A program made the translations under genes and the position numbers. Under the pieces are notes generated by a model. It saw nothing but the letters and a program-made list of their open reading frames with translations, made no database searches and was not told where the DNA came from. A stretch of 22,902 nt of DNA, taken from Candolleomyces eurysporus. Its lineage: Eukaryota; Basidiomycota; Agaricomycetes; Agaricales; Psathyrellaceae. Every line of letters begins with the position of its first letter. The first letter of the stretch is position 1. Positions 1 to 10,399 of the stretch are shown piece after piece. The stretch covers positions 1-22,902 of the forward strand of contig JANBPK010001614.1 of assembly GCA_027579435.1 (NCBI GenBank). The letters run 5' to 3'.

Positions 1-1050
1 TGAACCATTGGGGTGTCATCCTATCTAGAGTCAACGTTACCACATTTTTTCCTAATGGTGGGTTATCTTCGAGAATGTCTTTGAAACGATCGCATCGTTT
101 ATTGAATTTGACTTGATGGAAGAGGTGAACTCGAGTACGTGGGTACCAAGGACGAGAAACCAAACCCAGCGCCTTTAAACTCCTCGTATGGGCTTGGGCA
201 TGGTCTACGATCGTGTCGACTATTTCTTGAGGTAGCTTGTGATTCTGCATAGGACTTCTGGAGAGGGCCCAGTTGAGCTTTGAAGGGTGTACCAAGGTTG
301 TACACGAATTGCGTATTGAGGTTACCCCAGAGCGTGGGAAGTTGAGGGGTCTTGCGATGGCGCACGGATCACGCGCACGCGTCACGGTGACCATGAGCCG
401 ATGAGCACTGAAGAATGGGCCCTTTTCAGTGCTGCCTCCCACGAGGTGTAGCGATGGGCAAGGAGGAGTGACCACTAATATGTACTCCTTTCTAGTCCCT
501 GTAGTTTCAGCCTGCTTTCGCTATTGCCGGCGCACGGGACCGATATCTTGGAAGTCGAGGCACAATAGTGTACATGGTGTTGTGAAAATGCGATCTGAAG
601 GCACGGCGCTAAGCGTAACCAAGAGATGAAGAGTATAAGAGCGGTAGTAGGAAGAGAAGTTCCTTCGGGCTCAGGTTGTGGAAGGAGGTGATTATGGATC
701 CTCAAATTTTCCCGTATCCTGGCTCAGTGTCGAATTGAACATGGCTTTTAGAGTCATCTCATCTCTCTTCTGCCTTGACCTCTCTACTTCCTCCACACCA
801 CCAGTCATACGAAGCCTCTTCTGTCCCACAAACTCCAGGAACTTTAGCTGCATCTCGGATTTCAAGTCGCTGTGGCTTTCCCCTAGTCTCCCAAGGTCGG
901 AACAAATGAGTTCGTGTCAGGGTGTTGAATGAAACACTCAGATGTATGGCCTTCTTTGAGGAGGTGGTGTGAAGGGGCTGAGGTAGCAAAGCGGGATGCA
1001 ATATAGAAAGCGAAACCATTTCTTTCCTAACACCCAAATACATTGCAACG
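1..1050. other. Left flank, no supported gene; one short open frame
   Basis: I see no complete gene here. On the minus strand, 916-692 is a stop-free frame of about 74 codons, rich in Lys, Glu, Arg and Met, that looks helical (for example LKSEMQLKFLEFVGQKRLR) and ends at a TAA at 692-694. It has no obvious start or splice acceptor, so it may be the last exon of a decayed gene or chance. The other open frames in the stretch show no protein-like composition or recognisable motif. Similarity to the block near 10118 begins only at about 1050, so this stretch lies outside the duplicated unit. Confidence 0.35.
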
Positions 1051-1383
1051 TTACGACCTACTCATTGTCTATCTCTAGAGAGTAGTCGCTTCATACGCTA
1101 CCCGGTCGGAACTTTGTCATTGCATCGAAGTGACAAACTTCGAGCCGAAGAATGATAAGGTCAATGGCAGAAACCTATAGCTACCTCGAGAGGTAACGTA
1201 TCCTGAATGAGTAACAGTTATATCTTTCCAAAGACACTGATTGACCGTTAGAATAATATCGTGAAGTGTACATCGTAGCGCGTCGTAACTACATGAAGGT
1301 GTGATCTATGTATGTGTATGTAAATCAAGTCCGAAAAAAGTCCAAAGTATCCGAATTTGAGAAGAAACTCCACATCGCATCGT

Positions 1384-2667
1384 TTACAAAAAGGCAGCAG
1401 CAAGGCCAGCAAGGAGGAAAGTGCCAAAGGGAACGCTCACGCTAGGGCTGACGACCATCCCAGCGCTGTTACTTCCATTATCTCCCGCAGTCTGACGAGA
1501 GCTCGTGGAAGGACGCATAGCGAGTTGCTGGAAGGCAGCGAAGTTGTTGGGGCCGGACTCAACAGCGTTGATGGAGAAGACCATTCCGGACTGGCAGTGG
1601 TTGACCTGGCCGCAATATCCCCAGATTGGAGCAGTCTATTATGATAACTTGTTGTCAGAAAGAGTAATACTCGAAGAGGACGAGAACACCTACGTCGTTG
1701 ATCTTGAGACGGAAAGTAGGAAAGTCGGTAGCGTCAGCGGCGACGGGTTGGCTGCGAGTGGATGTTAACACAGTACGAGAGCGGGAACGACACAAAGTGG
1801 AGACTCACAAGCCAGACTTGAAGCCATGTTCGAGAGGGACACATGGGTTGGAGAAGCTGGACTGGGTGACCGTGTGGTTCTTGGGACGGAATTCGAAAAC
1901 TACGGTATCGCCGACAGCAGCAGTGATATTCGCTGGCGAGTAGGCGAGCTTTCCATCCGCACCAACGAGGATTCGATGCTCCTGCGGCGTCACGGCGTGA
2001 GTAGCCGCAGGCTCGTGGCTGGCATACATTCCGCCTCCGTAGGGAACGGTGGTAGTGGGCGGAGTCCAATGGGGCTCAGGGACCGGAGTGTAGGTGGTCG
2101 CCGGAGGCGCAACAGCAGCGGTTCCGTTGCGAGCGATGGCCAAGTCCTTGTGCGCTTGGAACGACTGAGGGTCGTGCTCGGCGGGAGGATTGATGGCGAA
2201 CACCATTCCTTGACCGCAGTGTGCTGTCTGTCCGCAATAGAACCACAGAGGTGCGCCGTGGTTGTCGGGAACATGGAACTCTTGAACGGGAAGAAGGTTC
2301 GTTCCAGGTGCAACCGGAATACTGGCTTCTTGTTAGAAGATCCGAGCCACGGAATGAATCTGTAGAATAAAGACGTACAAGCCTGTCTTAAACCCATCTT
2401 GCAGAGGGACACAAGGTGGATCGAAAGCCGACTGGGTCACAGTGTGATTCTTTGGGTGGCTTAAACAGAGTTAGTGGAAAAAGCCGATAAAGAGAGAACA
2501 AATGAGACTAACAAGTGGAACCGCACAATGTCTCCTGGGGAAGCGTGCACGAAAGGTGGCTCATACACAAATAGGCCATTCGGTCCAACGTTAACATCGA
2601 GAATGGTGGTCCCGTAAACCGAAGGGGCCAGCATGGCGATAGAGAGTGCCGCAATTGAGGAGAACAT
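1384..2667 (-). CDS. GPI-anchored protein with two cupredoxin domains, copy 1
   Basis: The gene has five exons: 2667-2513, 2459-2379, 2321-1809, 1751-1694 and 1635-1384. They sum to 1059 nt, or 352 residues, and stay in frame through four GT-AG introns of 53-58 nt. Residues 1-19 form a signal peptide ending SVYG. Two cupredoxin (plastocyanin-like) domains follow, at about 20-125 and 193-295, joined by a Pro/Thr-rich linker. Each keeps a full type-1 copper ligand set: His57, Cys108, His113, Met118, then His228, Cys277, His282, Met287. The signature KNHTVTQS occurs in both domains. A Ser/Gly-rich tail and a terminal hydrophobic stretch (FGTFLLAGLAAAFL) point to a GPI anchor. The family is known in fungi as secreted, serine-rich blue-copper proteins of the cell surface. 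The substrate and role here are unknown. About 96% identical to copy 2 at 10400-11680. Confidence 0.92.
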
Positions 2668-2755
2668 AGTCGTCGTGTCTGAGGCGAGTCGTAAAACGAA
2701 ACAGAGAGATCAGAGAGGAGAGGGATAATGAGAAAGGAGAGAACTGGTAGTCTCT

Positions 2756-2761
2756 TTTATA
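2756..2761 (-). promoter_or_regulatory. TATA box of cupredoxin gene copy 1
   Basis: On the minus strand this reads TATAAA, inside ATATAAAAGAG. It lies 89 bp upstream of the ATG at 2667, followed by a pyrimidine-rich leader. The same element stands upstream of copy 2, which supports it as a core promoter. The transcription start is not known. Confidence 0.6.
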
Positions 2762-3870
2762 TCAATCCTTCAAGTCATTCTTCCTGGTCCGCGTGCAAGT
2801 CTCATGGCTCGCCGGGTACACCAGATGCGCGCCCGACCACTCAGGCAGCGGTGAGCAGTTTATCGGGTTTCACGGATGAGCCAACACCCACTATGTGGTA
2901 AAAGCAAATGAAATGCTCATATGATTAGGTGGGCCCGCGTAGGGCGTTCGATACCACTGGGGTAAACCACCGCCAACGAGGTTGTGGCAATCCATTGGTA
3001 AACAACAGGCAGAGCCAAATGTATTGCCCCGATCAATTTCTGTAACATTCACGGAGAACATTCACTAAGCCGCTGTAAGCAAAGCAAACATCCAAGAAGG
3101 CCTCCAAAGACCTACGCAATGGAACCCGAGTTCGGATGAGGCAAATCTGCTGGCGAAGGGAGGAGTGCTCATCTTTGCCATCTGATCATGATATGCGCAC
3201 TGTGCGGTTTGACTTTCGGCATTGTCCGGGTATGTTTGGTCCCTGCACAGGCACTGCAAGAAATACCCATTAGCGCTCAATGCACTGCTACGTGCGATGA
3301 AACGCCGCCTAATTCCCTCATGCGGACGGCAATGACAAAATGGTATTATCAAGTTCGTTTGTGTCTGCGCTCGAGGTTACTCATCAAACAGGGACATAGT
3401 AGAGGATTCAGCCGAACCCCCCATGCTCAGAATCGGATTTGTCAACGTCAAAGCTTCAAGTCGATTTATCATCCAGCGAAGTACATACGGGATGGTTACC
3501 GACACTGGCTAGTCTCCTCCTGAGGGCGTCGAGCTGCTGTTGCCGACTGGTACCTGATCAGCTTTCTCAGCGCACGACCGGGCCCCATGGCTCCAGAGCA
3601 GACGGTGCTGTCTTAGAAACCACGCCAATGAAAACGCGTAGCTTTAAAACAACCTAATCATCGGATACCTTGCTCAGCAACGAGATAACTCGGATGCTCT
3701 CACTGGCATATCTGAGAAACCATGGATAACTTCGGCAGCGCCAACTCTGATGAATCTTCTCCTCGACCTCCCGACCCAGCCCATCCAATCTCATACCCGG
3801 TCCGTCCGGCACCCAAAAATGCTCTGAAGCATTCGAAGGCGCGCCAAGGAGACATCGAAAGGTCATCCAT
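2762..3870. other. Upstream DNA of cupredoxin copy 1 with a gene tail at 3654-3870
   Basis: No intact gene is visible. The short frames here match the corresponding stretch of copy B only at nucleotide level and are interrupted by indels, so I do not call them genes. Positions 3870-3654 on the minus strand match the C-terminal 60 or so codons of the unrecognised gene at 12694-13448 (shared YEIGWAGSGGRGE, in a shifted frame). This is a leftover 3' end whose upstream part is absent from copy A. Confidence 0.6.
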
Positions 3871-5154
3871 CATTTAACGAAGACGCTCTCGAGCCATGGA
3901 CGGTCCAGTGGGAGTCCTGGTCGAAGAAATCCAGACTCGGTGTTAGAGACCAATCAAGCTCGGACGCAGGATCATCTTCCATCCGGAGAAGCCTTGGAGC
4001 CTCCCATTTACGACTCCAAAGGCAAACTTAGGAGATACGACAAAGTTGTGGACCATGCCTCCCTTCCGCTTATGTTCGTTCAGGTCGTGGCGCAGGGGCC
4101 TTGGGGAAAGGGTTGGTCGTCTCCTCGACGTTGAGGACCTACACGCGTGGTACCAACGTTGGAAATCTTGGAGAACGTTCTTTCGGGCCTCACACGCGCG
4201 ATGCTCGACCGAGTCGTCCACCGTGCCACCGTGACGTTCAGTTTGATGTTTCAGCTGTTATTCATCCGTCTGTATCGGATTCCCGCTCAAAGATCGACAC
4301 CCTGCATTAATTTCCAGGTATGTGGAGCCCAAGATCTGAATAGGCCGCTCAATGATGTGTTATTTCAACTTCTGCGTGAGTATTGATATCACTTCCTTGG
4401 AGGGCGACGCTAACACCCCTCTGCCGAATGGCGTCTACAGGTATTCTCAAACCTTATTTAACGTCGTGCTTGGCGGTTTTAAAAATCGATGATGGGCTTG
4501 GGCCTACTTGGGCCGACGATACAGGGGCAAGTGATTACCCGGGTAAATGTAGAACGTATGGAAACGAGAGGGACAGTGGCTGCCGGCTTCTGGCTGTTCT
4601 GCTGGAAATTCTGAACTTGATGTGTGGCATGGCCTGTTAGAATAATTGGCGGTTTGGAGAGGCGATTTGTGTTAATGCTGCAGTTATCTTCTTGAACGAT
4701 AAATTGACAGTATGGGAGGCTATGACAATCGATTCAACACCTTGCGGAAGACAAGTAAAGTTGAAGGACACACCATTGCTGCAGCCGTTCTGAGTCAAAA
4801 GATGTGGATGCTTAATCAACATCATCACATATGACTCCGTCGAGGCTCAATATCCATCTACACCAGGTCCAGTGAAAGTATATGGTCGGTTCCAGGGGAG
4901 GGCATGGTCTTTTCTTTATTTGTTCCCACTTGAAACGAGTACAAGCCACCATCCACTCCAGCATCTATTGAAGACTATTCAGCAGCTTTGCACCTACAAT
5001 TTTTAAGACTGACGTACCGTGACAGTATCAATGCCTGACCAACCGGACTGAAAGCAAAGATTAACAACATGATAAAAATGGACCTCAGTGTTGGGTGCAC
5101 ATACTAGATCGGCAACATATTCCCTCTTTATTCCAGTGATGGTAGGCTTGCGCT
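3871..5154. other. Intergenic stretch without a supported gene
   Basis: This stretch separates the cupredoxin module from the NACHT relic and has no counterpart in copy B. Several short frames exist. On the plus strand, pieces at about 4380-4490 (DITSLEGDANTPLPNGVYRY) and 4641-4790 (AICVNAAVIFLNDKLTVWEA) look protein-like, but stops and frame changes lie between them and no start is evident. They may be remnants of a decayed plus-strand gene. I cannot assign a family. Confidence 0.4.
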
Positions 5155-6566
5155 CTAAAATTTCTGGAACTACATAGGTATTTTCAGTTGTATGAAACGA
5201 TATAGAAAGAAATCCGGGAAGCATACGTTAGCATGGATCGCAGTTGATGCGCGTTGCAGGTCGCGTTGGATTGTTCCGTATGTGTCTTCAGTGAATTGAA
5301 CTGTTCCATTGGTAAGACCCCCGCAAAACATGTATCGTCGTTCCAACCAGAGTCGAATGTTGCAATTAGGAGATTCCGCCGCCAGCGCGAGTTGTTTGGA
5401 ACACTCGCTGAGTATATACACGTTATTATCATAGGGCCGGTATCTACTCATAAAGGCGTAGAAGAACGCAGTGCAGAGGAAGGCATGATAAGGCAGTCTT
5501 TCCATGTGCAGAGGTTGACAAGCCTTGAACTGCTCGATTTCGTCGGTAAAGTTACGGGGTGCCAATGATTCAGCGATTGATTTCCAATGATAACCGAAAT
5601 ACCTTTCGCCGTAGGATGGCCTATTGCCCCTTTCAAAGACTGGGAAAAAGCAATAGTAGGACAGATAGAGATGGAATGAGGGTGGTACAAAGAGACTTCC
5701 TGATCGGCTTGCGGTGGTGAGGAACTCATAAAGGGATGAATGGCATAACGTCACATTGTCTTCTTCGTCGGTCCCAGGAACGTGGATAACAGCCTGGAGG
5801 TTCAATAAGACGCGTAGGACTTCGAAAACTTCAATGCCGAGGAGGTCTGCAATCCCGAAGATCGAATGTGGGTTCAAAATGAATACGATGGTAGAGATGA
5901 TGTCGCGGAATTGGGGGAGATGTTGCGAGCGGGCGAGTGTTTGGGCATACAGGACATCCAGACCATTCATCTCCAGAGTAAGAGGGTGGCGTTCCATCGG
6001 TGTCGTGGGATCCTCTTGGGTGGCTGGTTGAACGATGAATTTGAACATAGTCGACGCCAGAACAAAGGATCCATTGATATGCCATACCAGCTTGTCCACG
6101 TCCGATTTCCTTGGCCATGACCCATGCGCTTGAATGTACGCGCGGATGACACGGTCCTTCCTCGCCACAGTTTGAAACGATGCTTGTAAAATTTCTCGAT
6201 GTCGTCTCGAGCCGAGTGACTGTTGAGATTGCCCAAGACAACTCCATCAGTCTCAAGGCAAGCGCGAATGTGTTGTTCGACTCGACTGGCGATGAAGACT
6301 CGGAGCGGGATAGTAGGGTGTTCCTCGAAGAATGCAAGCATGTAGTTGATGAACTCCTCTACGCCTCGCCTATCTTCGCACTCATCGAGGCCGTCGATGA
6401 CGATGATGAAAGGCCCTTTAGCGAGGGCCGCTTTGAGAGCATCCCCTTTCATGACTACTTGGAACGGTTTGCAAACCAAACGCTCCAGTTGTCTTGTCAA
6501 GGCGACGCAATTATTTACTAGACCTGGGTCAGATTGCAAGGCGGCCTCGATAAAAACGTGCCATGC
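5155..6566 (-). pseudogene. NACHT-NTPase (NLR-like) relic, 5'-truncated and frameshifted
   Basis: This is a broken NLR-like gene of the Agaricomycete NACHT family. The open frame starts right after a TAA (6567-6569) without an ATG. It enters the NACHT domain downstream of the P-loop: QSDPGLVNN, then a good Walker B (IIVIDGLDECED), then RVFIASR. Near 6165-6180 the frame shifts by one base, and the family pattern resumes at IRAYIQAHGSWPRKSDVDKL. It continues through the winged-helix-like region and LCHSSLYEFLTTASRSGSLF. No GxxxxGK[ST] is found in the 260 bp upstream, where the PNPOx promoter module begins. The 3' end either runs to a TAG at 5170 or uses a 57 nt intron (5226-5170) and stops at 5155. 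Without a P-loop it should not bind nucleotide. Only low similarity to the NACHT gene at 14140-16501. Confidence 0.82.
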
Positions 6567-7057
6567 TTAAGTCTAGAAGAGATCGTAGCTGCAAAATTGT
6601 ACTCATTATCTTCTACGGAATGAGGTACTCTAAGTGCTGTTCATACAATTAGATCGGCAGCATGAAAGGAATGCAAGGATCAAGGACAAAAAAAAGGCCA
6701 AGACGGCACAGGACAGATCTGAACGGCAAGAATCAAGCAAGGTGATGTCGGGATATGGCAGGATATGGCCATGGAACATGAGGCTGCCAGTCGTGGGCGT
6801 GGGGAGAGGACACCCTCCGTCGGGAATCATCGGCCGACAAGCAAACCTGACATCAATCATCCGTCGGACGTTAAATTCCGAGTCTGTTGTAGCCACCAGT
6901 GCCCACCATGGTCGCCTTCTCTGAATTGAATGGCCTCATCTCGTCTTCTTCGGAACCGTCCACTATGACCACCCGCCCCCAAGCCACCAAAAGGAGCCGG
7001 CGTGCATGCGACCGAGTCAGCAGATCCCCAATGCTCACGACATACCCCACTCCAACA

Positions 7058-7063
7058 TATATC
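7058..7063 (+). promoter_or_regulatory. Weak TATA-like element of the first PNPOx-like gene
   Basis: TATATC lies 114 bp upstream of the ATG at 7177. The duplicate gene has a full TATAAA in the same position (18284-18289), so this copy appears to have drifted from the consensus. Confidence 0.4.
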
Positions 7064-7176
7064 AATGCTGCATATCGAGTCGAGTCATAACATCCGGAAC
7101 TTTGAACTTGGACTTCACCACCGAACGCTCTACCATTTCTTCAGAGTTTGTGGGCTGACAAACTTCAAGAAGAAGA

Positions 7177-8249
7177 ATGGGTCAATACTACGACCACATC
7201 CCCGGCTTCCTCATCCCCTGGATCAACGCCCAAAAGATATTCTGGGTCGCCACCGCCCCGCTCTCCGAATCCGGGCATGTAAACGTCTCGCCCAAGGGCT
7301 TCGAGAGGACGATGAATGTCGTCTTGGATGAGTCCGAGGACGGTCAACAACTGGAGGCAGGCCCAGACGGCGACGACGATCGGCTGAGGAAGGCGACNAG
7401 CAGTCATGTGTGGTATGAAGACTTGACGGGGAGCGGGGTGGAGACGATCTCGCANTTGAGGGAGAATGGAAGGATNACGGTGCTCTTNACGGCGTTTGAG
7501 GGTCCGCCGAGGATTATGAGGTTGTTTGGGACAGGTGAGTTATCCNGGATGNATGCATTTGCTGTTGAATGTTGCTGAGTGAAATATTGATTTTCTTGTC
7601 TAGGTAAAGTGTATGAGTTTGGTACACCCGAATACGACACGTTCCTCCCTCCCGAGAAACGCCAGCCGGGGTCGAGAGCTGTCATCTGGGTTGACGTGCA
7701 TAAAGTTGGGACGGTGCGTAGCATCTCGCCATCCTCCAAGATTTGCTATCCGTTCCAACTGGATTAACCTTGATCGTCTAGTCGTGCGGATACTCCATCC
7801 CATTCTTCACCTACAAATCCCCTCGAGTGCGGCTCCACAACTTCGCAATCAACAGAGAGCAACAAGACTTTGACTACTCTTGTCAACAGTCGGAGTCGTC
7901 GGTTTCAGACTCTTCGATCGTCGTCGTTCCCAAGCTACCCCCAGATAACCAAGGACTCAAGAACTACTGGAAACGCAGAAACCTGAAAAGTCAGGACGGC
8001 CTACCAGGTCTCCTCTTCGCCTACACCTCTCCGAAACCAATGGGTGATTGGCGCAGCAGAGGGATCTCGTTCAAGCCTGATGACGAGAGCACCGGTTCGA
8101 AAGCACCAGCGGGCGCTACTACTAGTGGTCGTGGTTTGGTCGCGATTTTCGCTTCGGAGAAAGTCATGGCAGATGTTGGGAAGGTGCTTGTGGGATTTGG
8201 AGCGGGAGTTTTGGTTACAACTGTGTTCGCGAGGTTGTGGGCCAAGTGA
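7177..8249 (+). CDS. Pyridoxamine-phosphate-oxidase-like (FMN split-barrel) protein, copy A1
   Basis: Three exons (7177-7534, 7604-7713, 7782-8249) join to 936 nt, or 311 residues, with canonical GT-AG introns of 69 and 68 nt. The N-terminal 170 or so residues are the fungal form of the PNPOx-like split barrel, with QKIFWVATAPL, GHVNVSPKG, VWYEDLTGSG, AFEGPPRIMRLFG and PGSRAVIWVDV. The family binds FMN or related cofactors. Its substrate in fungi is not established, so vitamin B6 oxidation is not claimed. A Ser-rich stretch (QQSESSVSDSS) precedes a conserved LKSQDGLPGLLFAY block. The C terminus is hydrophobic (VLVGFGAGVLVTTVFARLW), suggesting a tail anchor. Exon 1 and intron 1 contain six N bases (7398, 7455, 7476, 7488, 7546, 7552), at which the duplicate gene resolves the base. 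The ATG begins the family-typical MGQYYDHIP. Confidence 0.88.
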
Positions 8250-8639
8250 TGAGTCTCCTTAAGTATCCTTTCTGGCGGTTCCTCGTTTCTCGGGTCGTAC
8301 GGTCGTACTTTGTACTAATAATAGCATGCCATCATCTTTCGTTATCAGATAACTCTCCCTGAAACGCGCTCCGCTTTAAGCGATTTGATCAAGCGCGCAG
8401 CTGATCTGACTCTATAGACAGCAGCTGCGCTTTGGTTCCTGTTGCTAATGGCTTCGGCATTCACTAGCACTGCTCATACAGATCAAACTCACTTCCCACC
8501 CGCAGGCATCGCTCATAGATCTCGGCAGGCTGGTACGTCACCAACCCGGGATCCATGCAGAACCTGTGTTTCGGACTGTACGTAAGCTGTCTGCTATGTA
8601 CTAGCGCTTTGGCTTCTTCCCATTCGGCTGGATCGTAGG

Positions 8640-8647
8640 TATTTATA
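8640..8647 (+). promoter_or_regulatory. Candidate TATA element of the second PNPOx-like gene
   Basis: TATTTATA lies 197 bp upstream of the ATG at 8844, followed by a GC-rich step and the ACC repeat. The leader would be fairly long, so the assignment is tentative. Confidence 0.35.
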
Positions 8648-8695
8648 GGAGCGGGGCGGACGTTCTTTTGACGTCCGCTTGTTTCCTGCTTCCAC

Positions 8696-8722
8696 CCCAC
8701 CACCACCACCACCACCACCACC
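8696..8722 (+). repeat. ACC trinucleotide microsatellite
   Basis: About nine uninterrupted ACC/CAC units occur in the presumed 5' leader of the gene at 8844. Length variation between strains is likely, and an effect on expression is possible but unshown. Confidence 0.85.
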
Positions 8723-8843
8723 ATCATCTCTTCTAGCTCCTCTCACAGCTCCAGCTCCAAAGCCCGGTGCTTTAATAGCCTTTCGTGCACACACAAAAAC
8801 TCTCCTCTAGATCTACCGCTAGTCACAAGCGCGAAAACAGACA

Positions 8844-9956
8844 ATGGGCAAGCACTACGACCACATCCCGGCGAACATCGTCTCGTGGATCCAAGACCAG
8901 AAGATATTCTACGTCGCCACCGCTCCGCTGCTCGAAGACGGACATGTGAACATGTCGCCCAAGGGGTGCAGCGATACGTTCCACGTCGTGTTCGATGAAG
9001 ACGACGACTCTTTCGGTGCCAAGGATCCGGCCGACGAGGGAGACGCGGAGAAGAAGGTGGCGAGGAAGAGTAGGGCGGTGTGGTACGAAGATATGTCGGG
9101 GAGTGGGATAGAGACGATCTCGCACCTAAAAGAGAATGGGAGGATTACGGTTATGTTTGTTGCGTTTGAGGGGCCGCCGCAGATTGTGAGGTTGTTCGGA
9201 ACAGGTGTGTTGTGCTCTTTCAGGTCGTTTCGTTCCCTCCTTCCTTGTATTGACTATGGCCGTGAAACAGGCAAAGTATACGAATTCGGAACACCGGAAT
9301 ACGAAGAGCTCTTACCTCTCAATAAACGACAGCCAGGATCGAGAGCTGTGATTTGGGTGGACGTGTATAAAGTTGGAACGGTGCGTACTACTCCCGATAT
9401 TATCTCCCCTCTCCCTCATAGTGTCCAGCATCTCACCTACCACCGTCATGCCGCTGCTATGTATCAACTACCGATTTGAATTTGCATGCTGACTTACACT
9501 TGGTAGTCCTGTGGATTCTCAATTCCATTCTTCGACTACAACCGACCGCGGAACAAGCTCCACAGGCTAGCCGCGTTCAGTGAACAGAAAGACTACGATA
9601 ACGATAACATGACGTCGAACAAAGAAGAAAAAGAAAAAGACCAAGGAGGAGGAGCAGGCGTACCAGGCCTCAGACAATTCTGGAAGACCTACAACCTCAA
9701 AAGCCTCGACGGACTTCCAGGCCTCGAAGTCGCCTACACCTCGTCCGTACCTTTCAATGATTGGAAGAGTACTGGAAAGGTGTGGGATGCCGATGACGAA
9801 ACTATTCGGTCTAAATCCCGTTCAAAGGAGGGTGGTGGGGCAACCCTGAGTTTGGTTACGGGACAAGGACTAGGGTGGGATTTGGGTAAGGTGCTCGTTG
9901 GGTTCGGAGCAGGGTTGGTGGTTAGTAGTGTTGTGAGTCGGTTTGTGAAGGCTTGA
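8844..9956 (+). CDS. Pyridoxamine-phosphate-oxidase-like (FMN split-barrel) protein, copy A2
   Basis: Three exons (8844-9204, 9271-9380, 9507-9956) join to 921 nt, or 306 residues, with intron positions identical to the gene at 7177. The protein is a diverged paralogue of that neighbour. It keeps QKIFYVATAPL, GHVNMSPKG, VWYEDMSGSG, GPPQIVRLFGTG, KRQPGSRAVIWVDV and LKSLDGLPGLEVAY. The central linker differs: charged and Lys/Glu-rich (NKEEKEKDQGGGAG) rather than Ser-rich. The C terminus is again hydrophobic (KVLVGFGAGLVVSSVVSRF), a likely membrane tail. It lies 594 bp downstream of the first gene in the same direction, an old tandem duplication that preceded the block duplication, because a relic of this same gene follows the copy-B gene. 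This is the only member without N bases or frame damage. Confidence 0.9.
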
Positions 9957-10399
9957 GGAAGTGACTATTTTATTTGAAGTGTTTGGATTACTACTCTGTA
10001 CTCTATGTGACTGAACGATAGTACAAGGCTCCCAAGGGAGCATTATCCGCCTGGGTCCGATGCCTCAGTGCTAATGGAATCAACCGTGTTGTCCTCACAC
10101 CGGCAAGCACCCTAGGCCGTTATGACCTGCCTCTTTTTAGAGAGCGGTCGCTTCAAACCCCGCCTGGTTCGAGCCTTCGAATTGATGGATGGTAAAAACC
10201 CATAGCTACCTCAGAGCCATATCCAGTGCGAATAACAGTTACATCCTTCCGAAGATACTGAATGACCATCAGAATAGTATCGTGGATCAAGTCTATCGTA
10301 ACGTGTCGTAACCACATGAAGGCGTTACTTATGTACGTATGCAAATCAAGTCCAAGAAAAGTCCAGAGTGTCCGAATTCAAGAAGCCATAGCGTACCGT

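Larger units (their letters stand above)
1051..3870. repeat. Segmental duplication, cupredoxin module, copy A
   Basis: This stretch aligns colinearly with 10118-12845. It covers the cupredoxin gene, its promoter, about 1.1 kb of upstream DNA, and the last 200 bp or so of an unrecognised gene at the right end. Coding parts are nearly identical, while introns and intergenic DNA carry many substitutions and small indels. Landmarks in both copies include the stretch around 1185-1360, matching about 10205-10385, and the TATA region at 2750-2765, matching 11778-11790. The right boundary near 3870 is where similarity stops inside the unrecognised gene. Boundaries are by eye, accurate to about 30 bp. 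Confidence 0.85.
6826..8383. repeat. Segmental duplication, PNPOx module, copy A
   Basis: This stretch matches 18035-19667 colinearly: about 350 bp of promoter, the whole three-exon PNPOx-like gene and about 130 bp downstream. Similarity starts at TCGGCCGACAAGCAAACC and ends near AAGCGAT at 8377-8383. Exon 1 is almost identical between copies, whereas the promoter and introns differ at many positions. Confidence 0.87.
8384..8843. other. Intergenic DNA between two PNPOx-like genes, with a coding-like minus-strand frame
   Basis: The right part is the promoter of the gene at 8844. On the minus strand, roughly 8650-8464 reads as protein-like sequence (DPAEWEEAKALVHSRQLTYS, then PAEIYERCLRVGSEFDLYEQC) ending in a stop at 8464. 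No family is recognised and no clear start is seen. It may be a terminal exon or gene fragment. Copy B lacks this stretch entirely. Confidence 0.4.

Noticed and set aside
1826..2365. Plus-strand frame of about 179 codons opposite the cupredoxin gene (also 10888-11478)
   Set aside because: It lies antisense to the cupredoxin exons, whose signal peptide, copper ligands and splice sites are unmistakable. The antisense product has no recognisable features.
3065..3352. Minus-strand frame conserved in part at 12055-12414
   Set aside because: The two copies share it only because the DNA is duplicated. Indels change the frame, the lengths differ, and there is no signal peptide or known motif.
5003..5224. 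Minus-strand frame as an extra 3' exon of the NACHT relic
   Set aside because: The likely 57 nt intron (5226-5170) leads in phase to a stop at 5155 instead. Using this other frame would need a different acceptor with no support.
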